Shown: positions 44,618-54,000 of the stretch, one piece after another | Layout: each line of letters begins with the position of its first letter | How positions within the stretch are numbered: position 1 is the first letter of the stretch | NCBI RefSeq assembly: GCF_002734285.1 | Contig: NZ_NSEA01000019.1 | Span: forward strand, 233,306-289,962 | Reading direction: 5' to 3' | DNA: 56,657 nucleotides | DNA from: Fredinandcohnia onubensis | GTDB taxonomy: Bacteria; Bacillota; Bacilli; Bacillales; Bacillaceae_L | Position numbers and translations under genes: made by a program | Notes under the pieces: model-generated | Database searches by the model: none | Seen by the model: the letters and a program-made list of their open reading frames with translations, nothing else | Told to the model about the DNA's origin: nothing

Positions 44618-44652
44618 AAACTTGCGCATTTCGAATGAAAGGGGGCTCTCAA

Positions 44653-45243
44653 TTGGAATACCAAATCATGTTTTACGGGGGATTGGCGGGAGCAGTGATT
44701 ACGCTCATTATCTCGATCATCGTCTATATGAAACTACAAATCTCTCAAGTATTTGCGGACATTACGGGAAACCGATTTATGAAAAAGAAGACAAACAACC
44801 GCGTTTCCCTTGAGGCTCAGGAAACGAAGCGAACAACAAGTGAAATCAAGCTTCGGAAAAAAGAAGATCCAGTTGCAGCATCAGTTGAGGACACAGCCCT
44901 CATGAGCCAGGGACTGGAGCCAACCTCTTTACTTGTGGAAAGTTCACAAGCACCGACGGAATTGTTGGTAGAAAACAATACTGACCGAGAAACTTCATTA
45001 CTGGAGGAGACCTCACTTTTATATGAGGAGACGGCCCTATTACAGGACGACGATGAGACGACATTGCTAGTCGGGGATGACGAAACATCGATTCTCCTTG
45101 AAGGTGATGGCGAAACCGCAATCCTTACTGAAAAAGAAGAAGAATCCGACTTCCAAATCGAAGTCGATGTCATGATCGTCCATACAAATAATGTGATTAA
45201 CTTTACTCAGCAGAAGTCCCCTGCTTCTTCAATAAGGGGATGA
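44653..45243 (+). CDS. Membrane-anchored acidic protein with nine T-x-x-L/M motifs (putative FHA ligand)
   Basis: 196 residues from TTG44653 (AAAGGGGG 7 nt upstream); an ATG at 44611 in frame has no site. One TM near the N-terminus (YGGLAGAVITLIISIIVYMK) is followed by basic residues, so the long tail is cytoplasmic. Residues 78-165 carry TALM, TSLL, TELL, TSLL, TSLL, TALL, TTLL, TSIL and TAIL, each preceded by Glu, Asp or Pro-Glu. FHA domains prefer pThr with Leu/Ile at +3, and PknB-like kinases favour acidic flanks. I infer multi-site phosphorylation by the upstream kinase and docking of EssC and the FHA protein. No known family. The last 16 codons lie in an inverted repeat. Confidence 0.75.
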   Translation: MEYQIMFYGGLAGAVITLIISIIVYMKLQISQVFADITGNRFMKKKTNNRVSLEAQETKRTTSEIKLRKKEDPVAASVEDTALMSQGLEPTSLLVESSQAPTELLVENNTDRETSLLEETSLLYEETALLQDDDETTLLVGDDETSILLEGDGETAILTEKEEESDFQIEVDVMIVHTNNVINFTQQKSPASSIRG

Positions 45244-45298
45244 ATGTAAAGGGGTAAACACTACTGCTGGGGTTCAACCCTGGCTGAGTAAAGTTAAT
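45196..45298. repeat. Large inverted repeat around a possible RNA pseudoknot
   Basis: ATTAACTTTACTCAGC (45196-45211) and GCTGAGTAAAGTTAAT (45283-45298) are perfect 16-bp inverted arms. Inside, AGAAG (45212-45216) can pair with CTTCT (45224-45228) while CCCC in its loop (45218-45221) can pair with GGGG downstream (45236-45239 or 45251-45254). The left arm is also coding sequence of the preceding gene. Confidence 0.7.
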
Positions 45299-45355
45299 GC
45301 CCCGGCGGATGCCACGATTTTTCAAAGGAAGTTTTTCGATCAAGCTCGAAAAAAA

Positions 45356-45385
45356 TCGGGCGCAAATACGCCAAGGCGCATTTGA
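45356..45385 (+). promoter_or_regulatory. Conserved 5' UTR element, copy 2
   Basis: GGGCGCAAATACGCC followed by AAGGCGCATTTGA. It ends 21 nt before the GTG start of the Ig-repeat gene. CAAATACGCC and GGCGCATTTG can form a hairpin with an AA loop and one mismatch. Copy 1 is at 40484-40513; a partial copy is at 54948-54989. Confidence 0.6.
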
Positions 45386-45406
45386 TAATAAAAGGAGCGT
45401 AGTAAA

Positions 45407-48400
45407 GTGATAGCAATGATTACAAAAAGCTACCGAAAAAACAAATCGGTACTTTGGTTACCGATCGCATTTGTTTTGGTGCTTTCGGTGGTATTCTTTA
45501 GCCTGAACGTATCATCCCAGGTTGAAACAAAACAGTATATAAAATATAACAATGAACAATGGGAAATTGGGAAAAATTTCTCAAATGAGTGGTACACAAA
45601 TGGAGATACCCTTCAGTTCCAGGTTGATTTAAGTGAGGACTATGAGAATTACTTGAAGTCACAAGAAACACCTGAAGAGCCAGAAAATCCCGAAGGAGCT
45701 GAAACGCCTGAGGTAGAAGATTCTGGTGAAACAACGACGCCTATTGAACCTAATAATGAGCCTTTTAACGTGACTACAGATGTTAAAGGACCTGGTAAAA
45801 CAATCATAACGCCAATCACAGATGGCGGTTTCACAGGTCTATATGAGGTAACCATCTCTGGTGTTAAAAAAGATGGTGAAATCCCGGTGGAAATCAACTT
45901 TGAAAAGAACACCTGGGTAATTGAACCACCGAGCCCATCAACTTTTAGTGTAATAAAAGACACTGCGGCACCAATTGTTAATCTATCAGGTGCGTATGAG
46001 GGCGGATTTTTTGAGCATACAGTCAACCTTCAAATTGATGTAAAGGAAGAAAACTTTGCACAAGATAAAGTAGATATCAAGGTTAAAAAAGATGGTTCGG
46101 ATTTCCAAACACCTCCAATGGAGTGGGATGGAAAAAAAGCTACTTTATCATTTGACCAAGTTGGTAAATATGAAGTAACAGTAACTGCAAAGGATAAGGC
46201 TGGAAACGTAAGTGACAGCAAGTCAATCTCATTTGCCAATGTTAGTAAGACCGCTGAATTATCCATTGAAAATAAAACGGATAACAATTTTTATAAAGAT
46301 GGCATTAATATTGTGATTACTAATCCGCTCTTTATCGAGTCAGCAAAGCTCACCTACACGAAGGATGGCGGCGAGCAACAGACTGCTGATATGGAAATAA
46401 AAAACACAATCTTTTCAAAGCAAGCAACTTACACTTTAACAGAAGAAGGATCGTATACTTTTAGTGCAAACATAACTGATTCATGGAAACCGAGAGAGTT
46501 TGGGACTTATGAAAACTTTATCATCGACAGGACACCACCTGAACTAACCATTAGTGGTGTTGAAAATGGTGGTAAATATACAGAATCAAAGGATTTAGTT
46601 ATTTTTGCAACTGACACACACTTAGACGAAAACCAATCGGTTTTAAAAGTTACGAAAAACGGAAAAGCCGAAACCTTCACTGGAAAAGATGCTCTTGAAA
46701 AACGCAACTTAACAGATGGGGTATACGTTGTTGAACTAAGTGTGTTTGATAAAGCTGGGAATGAAACGAAAAACCCAGCACTCAATTTTACAATTGATAC
46801 CCAGAAGCCAGAGTTAGAGATTTCTGGAGTTGAAAATGGGAAGTATTATCCTGAGGATCAAAACGTTCATTTTTCAGTAAAAGACTTAACACTTGATTTG
46901 GCGAAAACAACTCTTGTCGTAAAGCACAACGATGCCGACTACACAGAAGAAATCAAATTCGAACAGAACGGTACAGTAGCTGAAGCAAGTCATACGTTTA
47001 AAAAAGAAGGCAAATACACAATCGAGTTAAATGCAACAGACCAATTCGAAAATGCTGCAGCCAAAGTCACAAAAACATTCACACTCGACAAAACGAAGCC
47101 AACCGTTTCACTTACTGGTGCTGAGAATAATAAAAAGTACAACCGCCAAGTAGATGTGGAAATTGTTGGAAAAGACACAAACAAAGATGATAGCAGCACC
47201 ATTTTAACAGTAAAAAAGGATGGTAAATCAGAAACGTTTAAAGGTAAAAAGGCACATGAGACACATAGCTTTAAAGATGAAGGAATCTATGAGATTAATG
47301 TAGAATACTTTGATAAAGCTGGAAACAAAGCTGATTTTTCAACGATTACATTTGTAATTGACAACTCAAAGCCAGAGGTTGACATCACGGGTGTAAATGA
47401 AAATGAGTTTGCAAATACAGACAAAGAAGTCAAGTTTACCGTTGAGGATTCGCATATCGACCTAGACAACATTGAACTGACGATTACGAAGGATGACAAA
47501 GTTTATCCGACGGATGGAATCAAATTCAAGAAACAAAGGAACCGATACGCTGAGGCAGAGCACACCTTTACTGGCGATGGCGTTTATGTTGTAAAACTAA
47601 AATCAACTGATGAAGCAGGAAATATATCAGCAGAAAAAGAAATCCGTTTTACAATCGATAAAATCAAGCCTGAGATTGTTGTAACAAACATCGGTGAAGA
47701 TGGCAGATACAACGATGATCGTGAAGTTACAATCACAGTAACTGATCTGAATATGGGTGAGTCAAATACAACGGTTAAGTACAACGGAGAGTCATATGAG
47801 ATTGACCCACTTGTGCTTGAAGGCAAAATGGCAACAACCAAACACACCTTCACTGAAGAAGGGGTTTACGAGCTTCAAGTCGTTTCAACGGATAAAGCAG
47901 GAAACGATACTACTAAATACATTAAATTTACGGTCGATAAAACAGGACCTGCGATTAAATACTCGATTAAAGATGGTACGTATTTTAATGATGAAAAAGT
48001 GAATCTAACTGTTACTGTCGATGACTACACACCGTTTGTTCCAGAAATCACAGTGAAAAACGGAGATAAAACCATCGAAATTCCTACAGATGGTTGGATA
48101 AAGAAAATGATCTGGTTAATCACTCAAGAACTAACTGTTGAACTTGAAGATGAAGGTGTTTATTCAGCTCAAGTAAAAGCGAAAGACTACTTTGGCGCTG
48201 AAAGCACAAAGGATCTTGGCTTTACAATTGACCGCACCTCACCTGAAATCCAAATCAGTGGGAACATCCCGAACGATGGATTTGTCCAAGGTGATAATGA
48301 GTTAATCGTAGACATCAATGATCTACATTTTGACCAAAGTAAAAATGAAGTCCTTGTAAATGGCAAATCGGTTAAGGATGCCGAGTGGAAAGAAACAGCA

Positions 48401-50788
48401 ACTGGTTATCGGTTCAAGCAAAGCTTCCCAGAGGACGGAGAATATGAAGTAACAGTTCGTTCTGAAGACTTTGCAGGTAACAAAGCAACGGAGAAAAAAC
48501 ACAAATTTACAGTGGATAACGTAAAACCAGTTATCACAATTGAAGATGTAAAAGACGGAACATTTTACGATAAAAAGCAAAAAGCTACGATTAAGGTTAA
48601 CGAGCTGAACTTTGCAAACAACGAAGTAGAAGTAAAAGTCAACAATAAGCCGTACGAGTGGAAAAACCAAGGCGTTGAATCAAGTCTTGTGATTCCGTTT
48701 AACGATGATGGCGACTATGTGATTAAGGTGTCTTCGAAGGATGCAGCTGGAAACGTTGCGGACGCAAAAGAAGTGAAGTTCACGGTAGATGAGAGCTTCC
48801 CGAGCCTAAAAATCACAGGTGTCGAGCATATGACGAACTACAATGTTACTAAACCAGTTACGTTCGAAGTAACTGACGCGAACATTGATCAAACTTCATT
48901 ACGCGTAACGAAGAACGGCAAGGCATATGAGATTCCAGCACTACAACAATCTAGAACAAAAGCGAGTTTACAACACAATTTTGCAGAAGAAGGCAGCTAT
49001 GTGCTTTACTTCAATGCAACGGATAAATCAGGTAACAAAACAACGCATGAGGAGATTGCATTCATCATCGACAAAACAAACCCAGTTGTCAAAATTGACG
49101 GTGTCGACCACCAGTCCTTCAATCCAACTGGCAAGCGAGTAACTGTTTCTGTTGATGAACTGAACTTTGGAACAAATTATGTTGTGCTTTCTGTAACAAA
49201 GGATGGCAAGGTATTTAATATTGGAACTTGGAAAAACAACAACAAGCTTTCAAGCTTAGGCTACAATTTTAACGATGATGGCTTGTACACCATTGCAATT
49301 AGCGCTGAAGATAAAGCAGGCAATGGTCCAATAACAGCGAACAAGACATTCACAATTGACACGACAAAGCCAGCAATCGAAATTACAGGTGTTGAAAATG
49401 CAGCACACTATAATGTCGATAAGCCAGTGAGTGTGGAAATTCGTGATGTGAACTTAGATGTGAACCGCATCACCGTGACACGAAATGGTAGAGGCTATAA
49501 CGCTGGAGGATTTGGAGTAGCCAATCAAACTGCTCGACTTAGCCACAACTTTAGCCAGGAAGGTGACTATGCGATCAACGTAGAAGCGATTGACAAAGCG
49601 GGTAACCAATTCAGCAGACAGATTGCTTTTACAATTGATAAAACAGCACCAGTCATCACACCGAAATTTAAAGGTCAAAGCCGTGTAATCAAGAATGGCG
49701 AATATATTAATGAAGTATTCACACCTGAATTTGCGCTAGACCAAGGTGAGGACACCATTGTTTCAGTAACCATGAATGGTTCAAATGTAACAGGTCGAAT
49801 TCCAACGGCTACATTGGAAATGAAGTACGATTTCAGTGTTCTTGCACGAGATAAAGCAGGAAACGAGTCAACAATTGATATTAATTTTATTCTTGATACG
49901 ACAAAGCCGAACTTGAATATCACAGGTGTTATTGATGGATTCTTTAATAACAATCAAATGCCAACTGTGACTTATTCGGATCGTTACCTTGATTCAAGTC
50001 GTTCAAGTGTAACATTAAATGGCCGCCCGTTTGTAAATGGGGTGCAGCTAAGTGAAGAGGGAGATTACATTTTAAAAGCTGAGATTTATGACTTAGCTAA
50101 CAATGTTTCATCCCGAACAATAGTGTTTACGATTGATAAAACAGCACCAGTTATTAAGTTTAAAGAAGCTATTTCTGAAGGGTATTTCAAGGAAAGCTTA
50201 CTTCCTGAATTGCTAATTGAGGATTTAAATGCTTATGACATCATCTCACAAACCTTGAACGGTCAGCCTTATAATTTTGGTGACCCAATTGAGGAAGAAG
50301 GAAAGCACGTGCTCTTCTTTGAGGTGAAGGACAAAGCAGGAAATATCCAACAGCTAAGTGTTGAGTTTATTATTGATAAAACTCCTCCGAAAGTCGTTGT
50401 CGATGGAGTTAAGAAAAACGAAACATATCGGGACCCTGTAACACTCTCAATCAGCCTTGATAATCCTAGTGATACACTCAAGTCTGTCATGATTAATGGG
50501 GAACTTTTCAATGGTGAGGTAAAAGATGTAAACGGAACAAAAGTTATTTCCGTAACACTTTCTGATATCAACAAATACAAGGTAGAAGTATTAGCCGAAG
50601 ACGAAGCGGGTAATGAAATGAACGAAGTAGTAGAATTCGAAATCGTTGAAAAAAGCGTACTCGTAAAGTTCTATGAAAACAAACCATTATTCGCGGGCGC
50701 AATGGTAGGTATTGTCGGTATTGCAGCAGCAGGTGCTGTCGCTCTCCGCAGAACCATCATCCGCAGAAAAGACGAGAAAGATATGTAA
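45407..50788 (+). CDS. Giant double-anchored Ig-repeat surface protein of the T7SS locus
   Basis: 1793 residues from GTG45407 (AAAGGAG upstream; ATG45416 is an alternative). The N-terminus has a signal anchor (LWLPIAFVLVLSVVFFSLNV), then an acidic linker. About 17 bacterial Ig-like repeats of roughly 90-100 residues follow, each with a DKAGN-type motif and FTIDKTxP ending. A C-terminal TM (LFAGAMVGIVGIAAAGAVAL) is followed by basic residues, with no LPxTG. The ectodomain would reach across the cell wall. The T7SS subunit EsaA/YueB is likewise a long ectodomain held by TM segments at both ends, so this protein may take that structural place. Alternatively it is an adhesin. Last gene of the run before a terminator. 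Confidence 0.85.
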   Translation: MIAMITKSYRKNKSVLWLPIAFVLVLSVVFFSLNVSSQVETKQYIKYNNEQWEIGKNFSNEWYTNGDTLQFQVDLSEDYENYLKSQETPEEPENPEGAETPEVEDSGETTTPIEPNNEPFNVTTDVKGPGKTIITPITDGGFTGLYEVTISGVKKDGEIPVEINFEKNTWVIEPPSPSTFSVIKDTAAPIVNLSGAYEGGFFEHTVNLQIDVKEENFAQDKVDIKVKKDGSDFQTPPMEWDGKKATLSFDQVGKYEVTVTAKDKAGNVSDSKSISFANVSKTAELSIENKTDNNFYKDGINIVITNPLFIESAKLTYTKDGGEQQTADMEIKNTIFSKQATYTLTEEGSYTFSANITDSWKPREFGTYENFIIDRTPPELTISGVENGGKYTESKDLVIFATDTHLDENQSVLKVTKNGKAETFTGKDALEKRNLTDGVYVVELSVFDKAGNETKNPALNFTIDTQKPELEISGVENGKYYPEDQNVHFSVKDLTLDLAKTTLVVKHNDADYTEEIKFEQNGTVAEASHTFKKEGKYTIELNATDQFENAAAKVTKTFTLDKTKPTVSLTGAENNKKYNRQVDVEIVGKDTNKDDSSTILTVKKDGKSETFKGKKAHETHSFKDEGIYEINVEYFDKAGNKADFSTITFVIDNSKPEVDITGVNENEFANTDKEVKFTVEDSHIDLDNIELTITKDDKVYPTDGIKFKKQRNRYAEAEHTFTGDGVYVVKLKSTDEAGNISAEKEIRFTIDKIKPEIVVTNIGEDGRYNDDREVTITVTDLNMGESNTTVKYNGESYEIDPLVLEGKMATTKHTFTEEGVYELQVVSTDKAGNDTTKYIKFTVDKTGPAIKYSIKDGTYFNDEKVNLTVTVDDYTPFVPEITVKNGDKTIEIPTDGWIKKMIWLITQELTVELEDEGVYSAQVKAKDYFGAESTKDLGFTIDRTSPEIQISGNIPNDGFVQGDNELIVDINDLHFDQSKNEVLVNGKSVKDAEWKETATGYRFKQSFPEDGEYEVTVRSEDFAGNKATEKKHKFTVDNVKPVITIEDVKDGTFYDKKQKATIKVNELNFANNEVEVKVNNKPYEWKNQGVESSLVIPFNDDGDYVIKVSSKDAAGNVADAKEVKFTVDESFPSLKITGVEHMTNYNVTKPVTFEVTDANIDQTSLRVTKNGKAYEIPALQQSRTKASLQHNFAEEGSYVLYFNATDKSGNKTTHEEIAFIIDKTNPVVKIDGVDHQSFNPTGKRVTVSVDELNFGTNYVVLSVTKDGKVFNIGTWKNNNKLSSLGYNFNDDGLYTIAISAEDKAGNGPITANKTFTIDTTKPAIEITGVENAAHYNVDKPVSVEIRDVNLDVNRITVTRNGRGYNAGGFGVANQTARLSHNFSQEGDYAINVEAIDKAGNQFSRQIAFTIDKTAPVITPKFKGQSRVIKNGEYINEVFTPEFALDQGEDTIVSVTMNGSNVTGRIPTATLEMKYDFSVLARDKAGNESTIDINFILDTTKPNLNITGVIDGFFNNNQMPTVTYSDRYLDSSRSSVTLNGRPFVNGVQLSEEGDYILKAEIYDLANNVSSRTIVFTIDKTAPVIKFKEAISEGYFKESLLPELLIEDLNAYDIISQTLNGQPYNFGDPIEEEGKHVLFFEVKDKAGNIQQLSVEFIIDKTPPKVVVDGVKKNETYRDPVTLSISLDNPSDTLKSVMINGELFNGEVKDVNGTKVISVTLSDINKYKVEVLAEDEAGNEMNEVVEFEIVEKSVLVKFYENKPLFAGAMVGIVGIAAAGAVALRRTIIRRKDEKDM

Positions 50789-50795
50789 CAAAAAT

Positions 50796-50830
50796 GTAGG
50801 CATTCGCATTTTGCGGATGCCTGTTTTTTC
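50796..50830 (+). terminator. Terminator of the Ig-repeat gene and probably of the T7SS operon
   Basis: AGGCATTCGC (50798-50807) pairs with GCGGATGCCT (50813-50822) with one mismatch, followed by GTTTTTTC. Confidence 0.85.
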
Positions 50831-51036
50831 ACTGCATGCGGTGTTATTTAAAATTAAAAGACCCAACCGTACCCCCACCGACAGGAATCATGGGGACGAG
50901 AGTAACAACGGCACTTAAGATGACTTTCATAAGTCGTCTTTTTTTTATCTCCAGAACTAGTCCTTTTTGCTTATTTCACACTTGTTTGTACATCATTTTA
51001 TAAGCAATTGGCAAACTAAGGTTGGAAAATAATTCT
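50831..51036. other. Short gene-free stretch with a second terminator
   Basis: AAGATGACTT and AAGTCGTCTT (50918-50941) form a stem with a TCAT loop, followed by eight T. It stands 100 nt after the terminator of the previous gene without a gene between, so it may end a short RNA that begins near 50840, or back up the first terminator. The function is unknown. Confidence 0.55.
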
Positions 51037-51050
51037 GGAGGGTATGCTGT

Positions 51051-54000
51051 ATGACTTTTTGGCAACACGTGTTGAAAATAGCTGTTCTATTTATTCTACT
51101 TTTAACAACTACAGTAAGCCCAGATATGGTAGTTGCACAACGGGACACAAATGCTCCGGTCATCACACACAAACCGAAAACAACAAGTGAGCCACTTTTA
51201 CCCATCAAAATTAAGGCTGGTGTAACGGATGACACGGTCATTCATCATGTGACGCTTTTTTATAAAACGGGTGACTCAGATGACTTTAAAACAATCCCGA
51301 TGAAATTGAATGAGGATACATACATTGGCGAAATCCCAGGCTTCCACGTATATGATGAAATCACTTATTATATCGAGGCGAGCGATGGGACCAATACGGA
51401 AAAAACGGACGAGAACACAATCCAAGTTGTTCAAAAAGAAATTGATTTTACAAAAATGCCTCAGCTGCTTGTGACGGAGGTTCTTCCCGACTCAACGAAT
51501 GTGGGCAGTGCTGATGGATTTGAGTTTGTAGAAATCTACAATAACAGCAACAAAGCAATCAACTTCAAGGATTATAAGCTTTACTATCGATACGGAAAAA
51601 ATCGCCGAACAGATGTGATGTGGCCTTCTGTAAAAGAAAATGTGGTCATTCCAGCCCGCAAAACGCTTGTGCTATGGATCGTAAATAGTGAAAATAGCGA
51701 GCAGACGGTGGAGGATTTTAATGCGCACTATGGAACCAACTTGAAGGAAAATCAGGATATTGTGCGGGTTCACAGTGGCGGTATGGCAAACAAAAGCATG
51801 CGCGGTGTCGTGATTGGAACGAATACGCATCGCGAAATTTCCGTTGCTTACTATAACAAGACGGAAGTTGATCAGGCAATTATCTACCGATATCCAACCA
51901 ACAAATCGACGGTCTCTAAAAGAATCGGTACAAAGGATGCGACCCCTGGCAAGGTGGAGAGCTATCAAGTACCTAAAAAGCCCGTTCATATAGAAAAAGA
52001 TATTGTCCCACCAACTACTGAGGATTTAACATTAGCTTCTGAAGTCAATCAAAAAGACAATCTGGAACTCGTTGCAAATGCAACAGACGACCAAACAGTT
52101 AAATCTGTTAAGTTGCATTATAAAATCGACCAAAGTGACGACTTCAATGAAGTCATGTTACAAGAGAATTACGATGATTTACTTTTTCATCACACCATCC
52201 ATGCACCAGCATTAATTGGACGCGAGTATATCGAGTATTACTATGTGGTATCCGATGGAAGCAATGAGGTAAAAAGTGAAACATATCGGATAAACATAAA
52301 GAATGAACTGAACCACTCAAGTCTAAGACTAAATTTAAAAAATGAAGAAATGATTCGTGGAGAAAAAATAATCAAGGCTACTTCAGAAGAAAACACGCCA
52401 TTGAAGCTGATGATTGACGGAAACGAGGTTCAAGAGGGCGTCTATCGTTCACTTGAACACACCGCCTATTTTGCGTTTGAGGTAAATGGTTTGAATACGT
52501 ATTTTCAAAATGCTGTCACGATGGGCAAGGAAGTTTTACATGTAATGGACCAGGATTGGCTAACAGAATGGAAGACATTCACGATTCCGATTGAGCCGGA
52601 ACGACTTCCTGTTGGCAATACAACGATTACGATTCGTTCCGGAAACAAGGCTTCACCGTTTGAACTTTGGTCGAGGGAAAATCGCGATGACTTTCAATTG
52701 CGGAACGTTCGTCTCATCCTTGGCGATGGAACTGTGATTAAGGATCCGATTTATAGCGACCCAAGTCGCATCTTGAACATGGGTGATCAGCGTAAGCATG
52801 CCGATTTTACCTTTACGATTACGGAAAAAGAGGCACGTTCGCTCACCTATAAATGGAACACAACTGAGGTGCACGACAAAAAACATTTGGTCACAGTTCA
52901 GGCTGGTGATAAAAAGGTTAGTTCACAAGTTTTAGTTGATAATAGGGCTCCAACGATCAAAACAAATCTGAAAAAGAAACCATACAAAGGTGCTTTTACA
53001 ATTGATGTGGACGCGAAGGATAAGCTAACTGGTGTTGAAAAAAAGACGGTAACCTTAGATGGAGAGGAAATCGAGGTTCCGTTTGAAACAGCGTCCGCAA
53101 CGCTTAAACCAGGAAAACACAAACTCAAGGTACATGCGATTGACAAAGTAGGAAATGAAACAAAAGATGTTTTCTATTTTAAAGTTGTGAATGAAAACCC
53201 GAAAAAACCAGAGCGTATTTCACCGAAGGGTAAGATTGATGGAGATCCACTTTTACAAGTGAAGGTGAAGGATCCGACAAAGGATAAGCTCGATGTTACC
53301 TTTTATGAAGCCTACAAGCATGACGTAAATTCGAGTGTAAAAGGATTTAAAAATGCGACTGAGTTTGAGCCCCCAAATAAGATGGTTCCAAAAGGAGAGG
53401 AGGCTTTCACACCAGAAGATATCTCGCTCGTTTCAAAAGCAGATGGCCGCTATTTAGTTACTGATTCTGACACGAAATTCCCGTATCACCGTTTTGATGT
53501 CACGGTTGATGAGTCTCTCGGTGACAATGACAGGGTTGAGCTTTTATGGAAAGGGAATTCGCTTGAAGGTCGAAAGGTTTCAATGTACGCATGGAATCAC
53601 AATGAGGGCAAATGGGTTTTGCTTGATTTTAAAATAGCAGGCTCTAAGGATTTTACGTTGGCATCTGATGTGGCGGTACGTGATTATGTCCGCGATTCGA
53701 AAGTCAATGTCCTGATTCAAGACGAAATTGTAGAAGAATTTGATTACACCTTCGTCTGGATGTCCGACACCCAATTTTACTCTGAGAGCTATCCGGAGAT
53801 TTTCAAGGAACAAACGGAATGGATTGCAAAAATGAAGAAAAAGCTCAACATCAAGTATGTGTTTCATACCGGTGATTTGGTCAATCAATCGAGGAAGAAG
53901 AAACAGTGGCGAAATGCGGATAAGTATATGAAGGTGTTGGATGACAACAATATTCCGTATGGAGTGTTAGCCGGAAACCATGACGTTGACCAGGTGAATA

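Noticed and set aside
45226-45405. Riboswitch (c-di-GMP or ydaO type) before the Ig-repeat gene
   Set aside because: The region is clearly structured, but I could not match the conserved core residues of any riboswitch class I know.
45498-50580. Numerous minus-strand open frames across the Ig-repeat gene
   Set aside because: They recur with the repeat structure of the plus-strand gene, have no ribosome sites, and translate to Ser/Phe-rich antisense products.
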